56,181 bases of DNA. Source: Actinomycetes bacterium. Lineage in GTDB: Bacteria > Actinomycetota > Acidimicrobiia > Acidimicrobiales > Ilumatobacteraceae. The notes beneath the pieces were generated by a model, which made no database searches, was not told where the DNA came from, and saw only the letters and a list, made by a program, of their open reading frames with translations. The DNA is taken from positions 1 to 56,181 of the forward strand of contig JAIXWJ010000072.1 in NCBI GenBank assembly GCA_027491335.1, read 5' to 3'. Numbering within the stretch: the stretch's first letter is position 1; each line of letters starts with the position of its first letter. The translations under genes and the position numbers were made by a program. Of the stretch, positions 7,219-18,611 are shown piece after piece.

Positions 7219-9156
7219 TCAGCCGTAATAAACGATGTCGACGATGCTTCCCCGCGGAATCAGCTGGCCCGCGGCCACCACCTGACCGCCCACGGTGGCG
7301 GCGATCGGTGCACCACGCACGCGCCCCGTCACGTTGCCCACCGTGAGGCCGGCGTTGGTGATGGCCGTTCTGACGGCGTCGAGGTTCGTGAGCGTGGCCA
7401 GGTTCGGCATCGCCACCACATCGGGGCCCTTCGAGATGGCCACGGTCACCGAGGATCCCTTGGGCAACGACTCACCGGCCGCCGGCGACTGCGTCGCCAC
7501 GCCTCCGACGGGCACGTCGATGGAGAACTCGTCGTCGGCGCGATTGATGATGAGTTGCAGATCGTTCAGCGCAACGGTGGCCGCATCGATGGTCATTCCA
7601 CGAAGATCGGGCACCACGCGAGGTGCGGGTCCCTGCGACACCACGATGTCGACCGCGGTGCCCTTGATCACTTCCTGGCCGGCCACCAGGTTCGGCTGAA
7701 GGGCCACGGCCCAGCGAATGACCAAACCGGCCAACACATCCTCACTGAACTCGGGTGTCTGCGCTCCGAGCACCAAACCGGCCTCCGACAACGCGGTGGT
7801 TGCCGCCGCCACGTCGAGAGCGTTCAGTTCCGGAAGCGGCACGGGAGGCGGTCCGGTGGACACCACGAAGGTGATGGTTTTGCCGGTCTGCAGTTTCTCG
7901 CCGGCCTCGGGATCGGTGCGCACGATGGCTCCGGCGGGCACGTCCTCACTGGCTTCTTCCACCTCGACGATGGTCCAGTCGAATTCGGTGACGAGGTTGG
8001 TGGCTTCGCCCAGATCCACGCCGGTGAGAGCGGGCACCGCATAGGAATCCTTCTGGATCACCTTGAACAACAGGAATCCTCCGACCACGACCGCCAACAC
8101 CGCGACCGCGGCCACGATCCAACGAGCGATCGCCGGCGCGTCCGCGCGATCGGTGTCGACGTCGTCGGAGTCGAGCGCGACGTCGTTCTCGACGATCACC
8201 ATCGTGTCGGTTGCGCTGGTGGTGGGAATCAGTGTCGTATCGGCGGGGCGGGCGACTTCTCCGGTGCCCTCGAACGACACGCTCGAAACGAGCGGCAATG
8301 GGGTGGGTCGAGGCAACGACGGTGCCGCTTGAACCAAGGCACGTCCCATGTCGGCCGCACTGGAACGCTCCAACGGATCCGACCGGCCGGCCTTCTCCAA
8401 CACCGAGGCCAACCCGCCGAGATCGGCCGACACGGGGAACAACTTGTCCACGCGTCCACCGAGGGTGGTGACCACGGAGTCGGCGAGGAACGGAACCACA
8501 CCGGTGACGGCCTCGGCGAGAATCAACGCCAACGCGTAGACGTCGGCCTTCTCGTCGAAGGGTTCGCCCGTGGCCTGCTCCGGAGCGCAGTATCGAGCCC
8601 GCTCGAGCGACACCGAGGTGGTGTCGGCCCAGGCATCCTCGGAGACCACCGATGCCACACCCAGATCGGCCACTCGGGCCCGACGGTCCTCGCCGAAGAC
8701 GATCGCCGACGGACGCAGATCGAAGTGCGTCAAACCCCGCTTGTGGGCGTAATCGAGGGCGCGACACACGTCGACGCCCACCGCGAGGGCCTGACTGGGG
8801 GTCAGCAGGCGTCCCCGGTCGATCATGTCCCGCAACGTTCCCCCGTCGAGGATTTCCTGCACCACGTAGACCCGGTTCGCGCCAGCGATCGTCGTGCGCC
8901 CCGAGGCCAGCGTGCGCAGGACCTGCGGGTGGTTCATGGACTCCGCGGCGGTGGCCTGCTCGAGCAGAGCATCGCCACGCCGACGGCTCACATCGGCCGA
9001 GAAGACCCGAACCGAGACATCGGTGTCGGTCCGCTGGTCGCGAGCCACGAACACGGTGCTGGACCCCGAGCGACTGGTCTCGGTGCGCAACCGATAGCGA
9101 CCCTCGATCAGGGTGTCGATCAGCGAATCCGGGTCATGGTTCTCGAAGATGGACAT
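7219..9156 (-). CDS. PASTA-domain membrane protein with degenerate Ser/Thr kinase domain
   Basis: PknB-like architecture of 645 residues: kinase-like domain (about 19-275), acidic linker, one membrane helix (about 345-365) and four extracellular PASTA repeats (about 373-436, 437-509, 513-578, 580-645). Real PknB binds peptidoglycan fragments and phosphorylates division and wall proteins. Here the kinase core is eroded: the glycine loop is TSRSGSS, the VAIK lysine is R50, HRDLKPxN reads HFDLRPSA (F145, R148, A151 in place of Arg, Lys and Asn), while D146, DLG at 164-166 and APE at 191-193 remain. It may be a pseudokinase that scaffolds or senses the wall. The ATG at 9156 is chosen because of a -10 box 7 nt upstream; the frame is open further but overlaps the divergent gene at 9247. 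Confidence 0.87.
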   Translation of the reverse strand: MSIFENHDPDSLIDTLIEGRYRLRTETSRSGSSTVFVARDQRTDTDVSVRVFSADVSRRRGDALLEQATAAESMNHPQVLRTLASGRTTIAGANRVYVVQEILDGGTLRDMIDRGRLLTPSQALAVGVDVCRALDYAHKRGLTHFDLRPSAIVFGEDRRARVADLGVASVVSEDAWADTTSVSLERARYCAPEQATGEPFDEKADVYALALILAEAVTGVVPFLADSVVTTLGGRVDKLFPVSADLGGLASVLEKAGRSDPLERSSAADMGRALVQAAPSLPRPTPLPLVSSVSFEGTGEVARPADTTLIPTTSATDTMVIVENDVALDSDDVDTDRADAPAIARWIVAAVAVLAVVVGGFLLFKVIQKDSYAVPALTGVDLGEATNLVTEFDWTIVEVEEASEDVPAGAIVRTDPEAGEKLQTGKTITFVVSTGPPPVPLPELNALDVAAATTALSEAGLVLGAQTPEFSEDVLAGLVIRWAVALQPNLVAGQEVIKGTAVDIVVSQGPAPRVVPDLRGMTIDAATVALNDLQLIINRADDEFSIDVPVGGVATQSPAAGESLPKGSSVTVAISKGPDVVAMPNLATLTNLDAVRTAITNAGLTVGNVTGRVRGAPIAATVGGQVVAAGQLIPRGSIVDIVYYG

Positions 9157-9163
9157 CGCTGGG

Positions 9164-9169
9164 AAACTA
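9164..9169 (-). promoter_or_regulatory. Candidate leaderless -10 box (TAGTTT)
   Basis: On the minus strand TAGTTT (TAnnnT) ends 7 nt before the ATG at 9156 of the PASTA protein, with no Shine-Dalgarno, and fixes that start. Confidence 0.5.
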
Positions 9170-9246
9170 GCGGTGTATTGCGAATGTGTGACGATCGCCC
9201 CCGTCACAAGGTGCAAAGCACCAGCACATCGGGTCAGAATGGCGTC

Positions 9247-9831
9247 GTGAGCGACAACGACGCCCCCCACGAGTCCGCCGATGCCGACCTGAGCACCAGC
9301 GTCGACGGCAGCAACGACGAGGGCGCCAACGCGAGCCCGTCCACGGCGGTACGTCGGCGGCGACGCCCGTCGATCGAGATGGTGCTCATCAGCGCCGGTT
9401 TGGCCTTGGGACTGATGATGGTGGTCCTCGGATTCATGTCGGCCACCACCGGTCGCGACGCCCTGGGATATCCCGATCAGATCGTCGGAGTCTCCCCCGC
9501 CCCCAACGACCGTCAAGTGCTGTCGCAAACCGAGATTTCGGTGGACCTGATCGACGGCTACGAGGCCGAGTTGATTCTGGATGGCATCACCATTCCCACC
9601 ACCCGACTGGAAGATGCGGCACCGCAGGACGTGAAGCCCGGCCAGCAGATCGAACTACCCAAGACCGCCATCTACGACCAGGGCAACTCGTTGATTCGGT
9701 TCGAACCCACCGAGGGAGCCGCCGTCGAGAAGTACGACGTCGGTGTCCACAAAGTGACGGTGCTCTTCTGGAAGATCGAGGAAGGTCGCAACACCGCGCG
9801 CAGTTTCTCGTGGTCGTTCGAAGTGCTCTGA
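9247..9831 (+). CDS. Single-pass membrane protein with extracellular beta domain, unknown function
   Basis: Not recognised as a named family. From GTG 9247 the protein has 194 residues: an acidic, Ser/Asp-rich cytosolic N-terminus of about 35 residues, a basic patch RRRRRPS, one membrane helix (about residues 45-65), then an outside domain beginning VGVSPAPNDRQVLSQTEISVDL that resembles the Ig-like or CopC-like beta-sandwich domains found in actinobacterial surface proteins. It is divergent from the PASTA pseudokinase, sharing a 90-bp intergenic region, and ends 3 bp before the ligA stop. The -10 is weak: CAGAAT at 9235-9240, 6 nt before GTG. Upstream in-frame extension over the PASTA gene is a shadow. 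Confidence 0.75.
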   Translation: MSDNDAPHESADADLSTSVDGSNDEGANASPSTAVRRRRRPSIEMVLISAGLALGLMMVVLGFMSATTGRDALGYPDQIVGVSPAPNDRQVLSQTEISVDLIDGYEAELILDGITIPTTRLEDAAPQDVKPGQQIELPKTAIYDQGNSLIRFEPTEGAAVEKYDVGVHKVTVLFWKIEEGRNTARSFSWSFEVL

Positions 9832-9834
9832 CCC

Positions 9835-12968
<3,134 letters not shown>

Positions 12969-13070
12969 GTTTTCCCCTCAACACTTTCGTAGCAGGCGAC
13001 CCTCGTCGCGCCACAATCGAGCGCACCGCCGACGGGAGTTCGCGAACGAGGGGAATTCGCGGATCTCCAA

Positions 13071-13097
13071 TTACCGGGACCTTGGTCCCATCGGTAA
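13071..13097. repeat. Nested inverted repeat upstream of the gene at 13108
   Basis: TTACC (13071-13075) pairs with GGTAA (13093-13097), and inside it GGGACC (13076-13081) pairs with GGTCCC (13084-13089) across TT, leaving a 3-nt bulge (ATC). It ends 10 nt before the ATG at 13108, in the divergent region between the MetE-like gene and the membrane protein. It could be an operator or an RNA hairpin. Confidence 0.5.
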
Positions 13098-13107
13098 CGC
13101 TGTGTTC

Positions 13108-14013
13108 ATGACCGAATCACCCGACGCACGACGGCCGAACGCCATCTTGTGGTTCATGCGCGTCGCGGTGGTCGCGTGCGGAGTGGTTGCACCGTTGTGC
13201 GGCGCGACGCTCGACGAATGGTCCGATGGCGCACGCCTCGCCACGAGCGTCGCGATGTGGGCGACCTGGGCGACCTGTTTGTTGTGCGTTCTCGTGCCAT
13301 CGAGCATTTCACTCACAGCGGTACGTCTGTCCTGCCCCACCTTGATCGTGTCGACCGCGCTCGTGGTGTCGAACGACGGTGACATCGCCTCGCTCATCGC
13401 GCTCGTCGTGACGATCGTGGCCACGCTTCTCGTCTTCAGCGCCGACGTGGGTGATTCGTTCGTTCAGTTGTCCGCGTACGGCGACGAGCGACGGCATCTT
13501 TTGCGGTGTCCCCCGGCGATGATCGTCATTCAAGTGCTCGCTTGGTGCGTTTGGGTGTCGACGATCACCGCCACCACGATGTTCGCGATCGATCGAAGCT
13601 GGGTGGTGGCCGCGATCCTCGGGGCCGCGGCGATCATGCTGTCGTGGCTTCTCCCCAAGCGCTTTCACCGCTACTCGCGACGATGGTTCGTGCAGGTGCC
13701 GGCCGGTTTGGTGATCCACGATCACGTGGTGTTGGCCGAGACCGCCATGTTCCTCGCGTCGAACGTGCGAGCCGTGGACACGGTGACGATGGGAGACAAC
13801 GACGCCGCCGACCTCACCGGGGGTTGTCGTGGCGCCGCACTACGCGTCACGTTGGCCGACTTCGAGACCGTCGTGCTGGCCGCCACGCGCACCGATCCCG
13901 GCGGGAAGGCGATTCACGTGAAGTCGATGACCGTGTGCCCCTCGAGGCCGGGACGAACCTTGGGTGAAATGACCACGCCTCCACCCAGCACCACGTCGCC
14001 GGCCTCGTCGTAG
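13108..14013 (+). CDS. Membrane protein with C-terminal soluble domain, unknown function
   Basis: I do not recognise the family. The 301-residue product from ATG 13108 has hydrophobic helices near residues 14-35, 43-62, 70-90, 92-113, 140-160 and 165-185, followed by a soluble domain of about 110 residues (from RRWFVQVPAGLVIHDHVVL) with a beta-rich look, somewhat like bacterial PH-like domains. The final 33 codons run antisense into the 3' end of mnmA (100-bp convergent overlap); their Pro/Thr/Ser-rich translation (TTPPPSTTSPASS) looks like readthrough from a lost stop codon. The upstream inverted repeat may regulate it. Coding is supported by the membrane pattern and placement in an otherwise empty gap. 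Confidence 0.72.
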   Translation: MTESPDARRPNAILWFMRVAVVACGVVAPLCGATLDEWSDGARLATSVAMWATWATCLLCVLVPSSISLTAVRLSCPTLIVSTALVVSNDGDIASLIALVVTIVATLLVFSADVGDSFVQLSAYGDERRHLLRCPPAMIVIQVLAWCVWVSTITATTMFAIDRSWVVAAILGAAAIMLSWLLPKRFHRYSRRWFVQVPAGLVIHDHVVLAETAMFLASNVRAVDTVTMGDNDAADLTGGCRGAALRVTLADFETVVLAATRTDPGGKAIHVKSMTVCPSRPGRTLGEMTTPPPSTTSPASS

Positions 14014-15023
14014 AACACGGCGCTCTGTCCGGGCGAGATGCGTCGTTGCGGTTCTCGCCACCGCACCACCACGTTGTCGTCGCCGTCGGCCTCGACGACG
14101 GCGAGGTTCGCCTCTCCGTGGGCACTGCACTGCACGCGCACCGTTCCGGAGACGACGGATGAACTCCAGGACACCTGACCGACCACCTCGGACTCGGTGA
14201 GCAACATCGTTTCCGGCCCCACCACCACACGACGTCCGGGCACGTCGACATCCACCACAAAACGCTTGGTGCCACCGCCGCCACCGACACCACGTCGCTG
14301 ACCGAGGGTGACCATCTCGACCGCTTCCACTTCGCCGATTCGTTCGCCTTCGGTGTCGACGATCTCGGCGACGTGCAACGGGATTCGTCGGGACAGAAAA
14401 GCCGAGCGACCCGATCGACCGTCGTCGTCTTTCGTGGTGGTGATGAAGCAGACGTCCTGACTGTCGGGCTTGCCGGCGGTGCGCAAGCCGAGTCGTTCGG
14501 CGTGAGCGCGCACGTCGGCCTTGTTCATCTCCCCCACCGGGAACATCGTGCGGGACAACTGTCGCTGATCCAGCATGTGCACGACGTAGCTCTGGTCCTT
14601 GGCCGCGTCGTGACCTCGGGCGAGCCGGAACACGCCGTCGCGCTCGACCACGCGGGCGTGATGACCGGTGGCCACGGCGTCGAAACCCAGAACGAGCGCT
14701 CGTTCGTGCAAACGATCGAACTTGAGATGGCGATTGCACTCGATGCACGGGTTCGGCGTGACTCCCACCGCGTGGTCGTTCACGTACGGATCGACCACGT
14801 TGCGATGGAACTCCTCGGTGAAGTTGAAGACGAGATGGTCGATGCCGATCTGTTGAGCCACGCGGCGCGCGTCGTCGACGTCGCTGACGCTGCAACATCC
14901 GGTGTCGCTCTCGCCACCCCACAGGCGCATGGTGACGCCAACCACGTCGTGCCCCTGCTCCACGAGCAGAGCGGCGGCGACCGACGAGTCGACCCCTCCG
15001 GACATGGCGATGAGCACCTTCAT
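13914..15023 (-). CDS. mnmA: tRNA-specific 2-thiouridylase
   Basis: Adds sulfur to U34 of tRNA for Lys, Glu and Gln, using sulfur passed from a cysteine desulfurase. The 369-residue protein has the PP-loop SGGVDSS (residues 8-14), the first catalytic cysteine in NPCIECN, the second in DVCFI, and KDQSYV for tRNA contact, all typical. The ATG at 15023 has a -10 box (TAGCCT) 7 nt upstream and no Shine-Dalgarno. The sulfur donor iscS lies directly upstream on the same strand (48-bp gap), giving a coherent thiolation pair, as in mycobacteria. The 3' end overlaps the convergent membrane-protein gene by 100 bp. Confidence 0.96.
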   Translation of the reverse strand: MKVLIAMSGGVDSSVAAALLVEQGHDVVGVTMRLWGGESDTGCCSVSDVDDARRVAQQIGIDHLVFNFTEEFHRNVVDPYVNDHAVGVTPNPCIECNRHLKFDRLHERALVLGFDAVATGHHARVVERDGVFRLARGHDAAKDQSYVVHMLDQRQLSRTMFPVGEMNKADVRAHAERLGLRTAGKPDSQDVCFITTTKDDDGRSGRSAFLSRRIPLHVAEIVDTEGERIGEVEAVEMVTLGQRRGVGGGGGTKRFVVDVDVPGRRVVVGPETMLLTESEVVGQVSWSSSVVSGTVRVQCSAHGEANLAVVEADGDDNVVVRWREPQRRISPGQSAVFYDEAGDVVLGGGVVISPKVRPGLEGHTVIDFT

Positions 15024-15030
15024 GGTTCGC

Positions 15031-15036
15031 AGGCTA
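15031..15036 (-). promoter_or_regulatory. Candidate leaderless -10 box of mnmA (TAGCCT)
   Basis: TAGCCT on the minus strand ends 7 nt before the mnmA ATG at 15023, with no Shine-Dalgarno. It lies in the iscS-mnmA gap, so mnmA may have its own start besides readthrough from iscS. Confidence 0.5.
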
Positions 15037-15070
15037 CGGCGCGACGAATGTGGTTCGGATCAGTCGCGCT

Positions 15071-16231
15071 TCAATCGCGCTTCAGTCGAGCAGCCACCGC
15101 ACGAATGCGCTCGACCGACTCCGCAACCACTCGAACGGTGCGATCGACGTCGGCCTGCGTGGTGGTGTGTCCCATCGACAGCCGAAGGGCCCCCGCGCTC
15201 CATTCGCGCTCCACTCCCATGGCCTGTAACACGTGTGATGGCTCCATGGCACCGCTGGCGCACGCCGACGCCGCCGACGCGCACACGTCGGCCTCGTCGA
15301 GCAGGTACAACAACGATTCGCTCTCGACGTCGGCGATGCACACGTGGGCCACTCCCGGAACGGACACCGCGTCGGGAACGGTCCGGCGCACACCGGGGAT
15401 GGCCAACAGGCCGGCCAACAGCCGGTCGCGCAACGCGGAAATGCGGGCCACCTCGTGCTCGCGTTCGGCGTCGGTCGCGCGCAGAGCCTCGGCCATGGCC
15501 ACGATGCCCGCCACGTTGTGCGTGCCGCTACGCCGATCCCGTTCCTGTCCGCCGCCGAGCACGATGGGCTCGAAGGTGACACCCTCGCGAATGATCAACG
15601 CGCCCACCCCCTTGGGGCCTCCGAACTTGTGCGCGCTGATGGCCATGCTGTCGACGAGGGGCCACAACACTCGCAGATCGATCCAGCAAGCCGCTTGAAC
15701 CGCGTCGGTGTGCAGCACGGCGTTCGGCGCGTGTCGACGAACCAGATCGGACACCGCCACCATGTCGGTGACAACGCCGGTCTCGTTGTTCACGGCCATC
15801 ACCGAGACGCTGCCGACCGAGTCGTCGAGAGCCGCTCGCAAGGCGCCCAGATCGACGGATCCATTCGCGTCGACGTCCACCACCCGTCCGTTCAGATGCT
15901 CGACGCAGTGCAGCACCGCATGATGCTCGGCCGCGGGACACACGGCCACACCACCGCGACGGCGCGCGACCCCGATGATGGCCGCGTTGTCGCTCTCGGT
16001 GCCGCAACCGGTGAACACCACCTCACCGGGTTTGCATCCCACGATGGAAGCGATCAGATCGCGCGCCTCGTCCACCGACTTGCGGGCCAGTCGGGCGAAA
16101 CGATGCGACCCACTGGGGTTCGCGTACACCGCGTCGAGGAACGGCATCATCGCCTCGATCGCCGAGGCGCGCATGGGCGTCGTGGCCGCGTGATCCATGT
16201 ACGTCACAGAGTCCGTCGCGGGGCCGACCAT
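15071..16231 (-). CDS. iscS: Cysteine desulfurase
   Basis: PLP enzyme that takes sulfur from cysteine as a persulfide. From ATG 16231 it has 386 residues, the usual length. Visible motifs: YMDHAATTPM at the start, VFTGCGTESDNAAI, AEHHAVLH (PLP-stacking His), MAVNNETGV, the PLP lysine in SAHKFGGPKGVG, RSGTHNVAG, and the active cysteine in the loop CASAASACASG. The ATG at 16231 is preferred over upstream in-frame ATGs because TACTCT lies 6 nt before it; ATG 16198 is the alternative. The neighbouring mnmA suggests a main job in tRNA thiolation; no iscU or suf genes are near. Confidence 0.95.
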   Translation of the reverse strand: MVGPATDSVTYMDHAATTPMRASAIEAMMPFLDAVYANPSGSHRFARLARKSVDEARDLIASIVGCKPGEVVFTGCGTESDNAAIIGVARRRGGVAVCPAAEHHAVLHCVEHLNGRVVDVDANGSVDLGALRAALDDSVGSVSVMAVNNETGVVTDMVAVSDLVRRHAPNAVLHTDAVQAACWIDLRVLWPLVDSMAISAHKFGGPKGVGALIIREGVTFEPIVLGGGQERDRRSGTHNVAGIVAMAEALRATDAEREHEVARISALRDRLLAGLLAIPGVRRTVPDAVSVPGVAHVCIADVESESLLYLLDEADVCASAASACASGAMEPSHVLQAMGVEREWSAGALRLSMGHTTTQADVDRTVRVVAESVERIRAVAARLKRD

Positions 16232-16237
16232 GCTCGA

Positions 16238-16243
16238 AGAGTA
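16238..16243 (-). promoter_or_regulatory. Candidate leaderless -10 box of iscS (TACTCT)
   Basis: TACTCT on the minus strand ends 6 nt before the ATG at 16231, which decides between several possible iscS starts. Confidence 0.5.
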
Positions 16244-16292
16244 CCCCCCACACCACCACTCGGTCGCCGGATTCACCGCCGGCTGCGGTGGC

Positions 16293-17042
16293 ATGATGGA
16301 CTGGACACGCATGAAGGGTTTCGACGACTCGACCTACGGTGAATCATTCGCCGACGTCTACGACGATTGGTACGACGACGTCAGCGACGTGGATGCCACC
16401 ACGACCTTGGTCGCCGAGTTGGCGCGGGGTGGAGGTGTCCTGGAGTTGGGAGTTGGCACCGGTCGATTGGCGATACCCCTCGCCCGCGCCGGGTGCTCGG
16501 TGGTGGGCATCGATTCGAGCGAGGCCATGTTGGAGCGCTGTCGAACCAAGGCGGGCGAACTGTCGATCGAGTTGATTCTCGGCGACATGGTCGAGTCCCA
16601 ACCGGATCGTCGATTCGACGCCGTGTTGATCGCCTACAACACCGTCTTCAGCCTGCAGTCCGCCGAGCGTCAGCAGACTCTGTTCGATGCCGTGGCTCGA
16701 CGACTGACCGACGTCGGGACGTTCATCATCGAGGCCGCCGTTCCCGATCCCGAGCGGAAGGCCGGCGGAACGGTGGGAGTTCGCTCCATGCACGCGGACC
16801 GGGTGGTGCTGTCGGTCGACGTGCATCACCCGGACGATCAGCGCGTCGACGGTCAGTTCGTGGAGTTCACCGAAACCGGGGGCGTGCGTCTGCGTCCTTG
16901 GAGCATCCGGTATTCGTCTCCCGAACAGCTGGATCAGATGGCCGTCCGCGCCGGCTTGCGACTCCGTGATCGCTGGGAGGACATGTCCAAGTCGCCATTC
17001 GTCGCGGATTCACCGACACATGTCTCCGTGTACACCCGATGA
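16293..17042 (+). CDS. Class I SAM-dependent methyltransferase
   Basis: Predicted small-molecule methyltransferase of about 249 residues. The SAM-binding motif I is VLELGVGTGRLAIPLA, followed by the acidic residue in VVGIDSSEAMLERC and the motif LILGDMVE; FDAVLIAYNTVFSL is the motif IV equivalent. The start is uncertain: ATG at 16293, 16296 or 16311 are all in frame and none has a clear Shine-Dalgarno or -10 box; homologous proteins usually begin shortly before the TYGESFADVYDDWYDD segment, so any of the three fits. It is divergent from iscS and lies 40 bp upstream of galT. The substrate is unknown. Confidence 0.83.
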   Translation: MMDWTRMKGFDDSTYGESFADVYDDWYDDVSDVDATTTLVAELARGGGVLELGVGTGRLAIPLARAGCSVVGIDSSEAMLERCRTKAGELSIELILGDMVESQPDRRFDAVLIAYNTVFSLQSAERQQTLFDAVARRLTDVGTFIIEAAVPDPERKAGGTVGVRSMHADRVVLSVDVHHPDDQRVDGQFVEFTETGGVRLRPWSIRYSSPEQLDQMAVRAGLRLRDRWEDMSKSPFVADSPTHVSVYTR

Positions 17043-17082
17043 CAAGTAATTCGTCACTCGCGTTGCGTATCCTGAGGACACC

Positions 17083-18066
17083 GTGAGTCAACTACGTCTG
17101 AATCCCCTCACCGGCCGCTGGGTCACCATCGTCGCCGAGCGGGCCATGCGCCCCACCGACTTCGCCACGCGCGTCCCCACCGTCGAATCCGGCCCCACGC
17201 GTCCGTGTCCCTTCTGCCCCGGCAACGAGGATGCGTCGCTTCCCACGTTGGCCAGCGTCGGTCCCGACAACCACTGGCGCATGCGCGTCATTCCCAACCT
17301 CTTCCCCGCCTTCGACGGTGACGATTCGCTCGCGGTGCGCAACCTCGGTCCGGTGCACGTGATGGCCGAGGCCAGCGGCACCCACGAGGTGTTCGTGTTC
17401 ACCCGCGATCACAAGGCCGGCATCGAAGTGTTCAGCGACGAGGCCTGCGCCGAGATGATGGTCACGCTGAAGCAGCGTCTGCAGAGTCACGCCGACACCG
17501 ACAACATTCGCTACACCCAGGCCATCGTGAACCACGGACGCGAGGCCGGAGCATCTCTTTCGCACCCGCACGGACAGTTGCTCGGTCTGCCGTTCGTTCC
17601 GGGCGAGATCCTCGACGAAGAACGGGCCTTCGTTCGCTTCGAGGGTGGTTGCATTCTGTGTGCCACGGTCGAGGCCGAGTTGGCAGCGAACGAGCGGGTG
17701 GTCCTGGCCACCGACGATGCCGTGGTGGTCTGCCCGTGGTGGAGTGGCGGCCCGTACGAGATGCTCATCATCCCGCGCAATCACGATCAGCACCTCACCG
17801 ACTCTTCCGACAGCCAAGTGGCCGGTGTGGGTCGTGCCATTCGTGACGCTCTGGTGCAATTGAACGAGGTGTTCACCGACGTGGCGTTCAACCTGGTGTT
17901 CCACACCGCGCCCCATCACCACAACGGCGCCTTCCACTGGCACGTGCACCTCTTCCCGAAGCTCACCACGGTGGCGGGCTTCGAGCGCGGCACCGGCGTG
18001 ATGATCAACATCATTCCGCCCGAGCAGGCCGCCGAAGAGTTGCGCCGTGTGGGCGCTCACGCCTGA
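17083..18066 (+). CDS. galT: Galactose-1-phosphate uridylyltransferase
   Basis: Exchanges UMP between UDP-glucose and galactose-1-phosphate in the Leloir pathway. The 327-residue protein has the zinc-site CPFCPGNE near residue 43 and the HIT-superfamily active site SHPHGQ, whose second His is the nucleotide-carrying residue; the C-terminal half has the FHWHVHLFPK strand with further metal ligands. The GTG start at 17083 is preceded by TATCCT 9 nt upstream and by GAGGA about 5 nt upstream, so either a very short leader or initiation by the weak Shine-Dalgarno is possible. No other gal genes are near. Some actinobacterial relatives act on other nucleotides, so the exact sugar is not certain. 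Confidence 0.9.
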   Translation: MSQLRLNPLTGRWVTIVAERAMRPTDFATRVPTVESGPTRPCPFCPGNEDASLPTLASVGPDNHWRMRVIPNLFPAFDGDDSLAVRNLGPVHVMAEASGTHEVFVFTRDHKAGIEVFSDEACAEMMVTLKQRLQSHADTDNIRYTQAIVNHGREAGASLSHPHGQLLGLPFVPGEILDEERAFVRFEGGCILCATVEAELAANERVVLATDDAVVVCPWWSGGPYEMLIIPRNHDQHLTDSSDSQVAGVGRAIRDALVQLNEVFTDVAFNLVFHTAPHHHNGAFHWHVHLFPKLTTVAGFERGTGVMINIIPPEQAAEELRRVGAHA

Positions 18067-18085
18067 AGTACGGCACACTGGCGGT

Positions 18086-18532
18086 ATGAGCCGCATCACC
18101 GTATCCATCGACCTCGACGCCACGCCCTCGCGAGTATGGGACGTGGTGGAGCCCATCGAGCGGCACGTCGACTGGATGGCGGACGCGGTGGCCATTCGGT
18201 TCGAAGGCGACCAGACCCGAGGCGTGGGCACCAAGTTCCTGTGCGACACCAAGGTCGGACCCATCAAGTTGACCGACCACATGGAGATCACCGAATGGAT
18301 CCCGGGCGAGGCCATGGGCGTGCGCCACACCGGGTTGGTGACCGGCACGGGCATCTTCACGTTGGCTCCGTTGGACGGTGGCACGCGCACGCGGTTCACG
18401 TGGAGCGAGAAGCTGACGTTCCCCTGGTGGTTGGGCGGACGCTTGGGCGAGATCGTCGGCGGCCAAGTGGTGATGAAGGCGATTTGGCGACGCAACCTGA
18501 CCAAGCTCAAGGCGCTGGTCGACGCCAAGTGA
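18086..18532 (+). CDS. SRPBCC/polyketide cyclase-like protein
   Basis: Small protein of 148 residues with the START/Bet v 1-like fold pattern: a first strand ITVSIDLDATPSRVWDVVEPIERHVDWM, where SRPBCC proteins have a P-x-x-V-W-x-x-l segment, then alternating strands and a long amphipathic C-terminal helix (KAIWRRNLTKLKALVDAK). Members bind hydrophobic ligands; some are cyclases or hydrolases, and no catalytic residues can be picked out here. The ATG at 18086 is 19 bp after galT, so co-transcription is likely, but no functional link to galactose is evident. An imperfect 20-bp duplication spans its stop codon. Confidence 0.82.
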   Translation: MSRITVSIDLDATPSRVWDVVEPIERHVDWMADAVAIRFEGDQTRGVGTKFLCDTKVGPIKLTDHMEITEWIPGEAMGVRHTGLVTGTGIFTLAPLDGGTRTRFTWSEKLTFPWWLGGRLGEIVGGQVVMKAIWRRNLTKLKALVDAK

Positions 18533-18563
18533 CTCCGTTCCGGGCCAGGTGACTCCGCTCTGA
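18524..18563. repeat. Imperfect 20-bp tandem duplication over the stop codon of the SRPBCC gene
   Basis: Two adjacent 20-bp copies (18524-18543 and 18544-18563), sharing the core GTGACTCCG, agree at 16 positions. The first contains the natural stop codon and the second repeats it out of frame. Confidence 0.6.
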
Positions 18564-18564
18564 A

Positions 18565-18597
18565 ATGGTTTCGGAACGCCATGGCGCGCGAAACCAT
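18565..18597. terminator. Hairpin between convergent genes, possible bidirectional terminator
   Basis: ATGGTTTCG (18565-18573) and CGAAACCAT (18589-18597) are perfect inverted arms; the 15-nt loop itself contains the palindrome CGCCATGGCG. It separates the convergent SRPBCC and maf genes. No T-run follows on either strand, so termination strength is uncertain. Confidence 0.5.
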
Positions 18598-18611
18598 CCA
18601 GAAGCACGAAC

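Noticed and set aside
7186..9246. Plus-strand reading frame upstream of the gene at 9247
   Set aside because: It is antisense to the PASTA protein and composed of His/Arg/Gly-rich sequence; only the part from GTG 9247 looks real.
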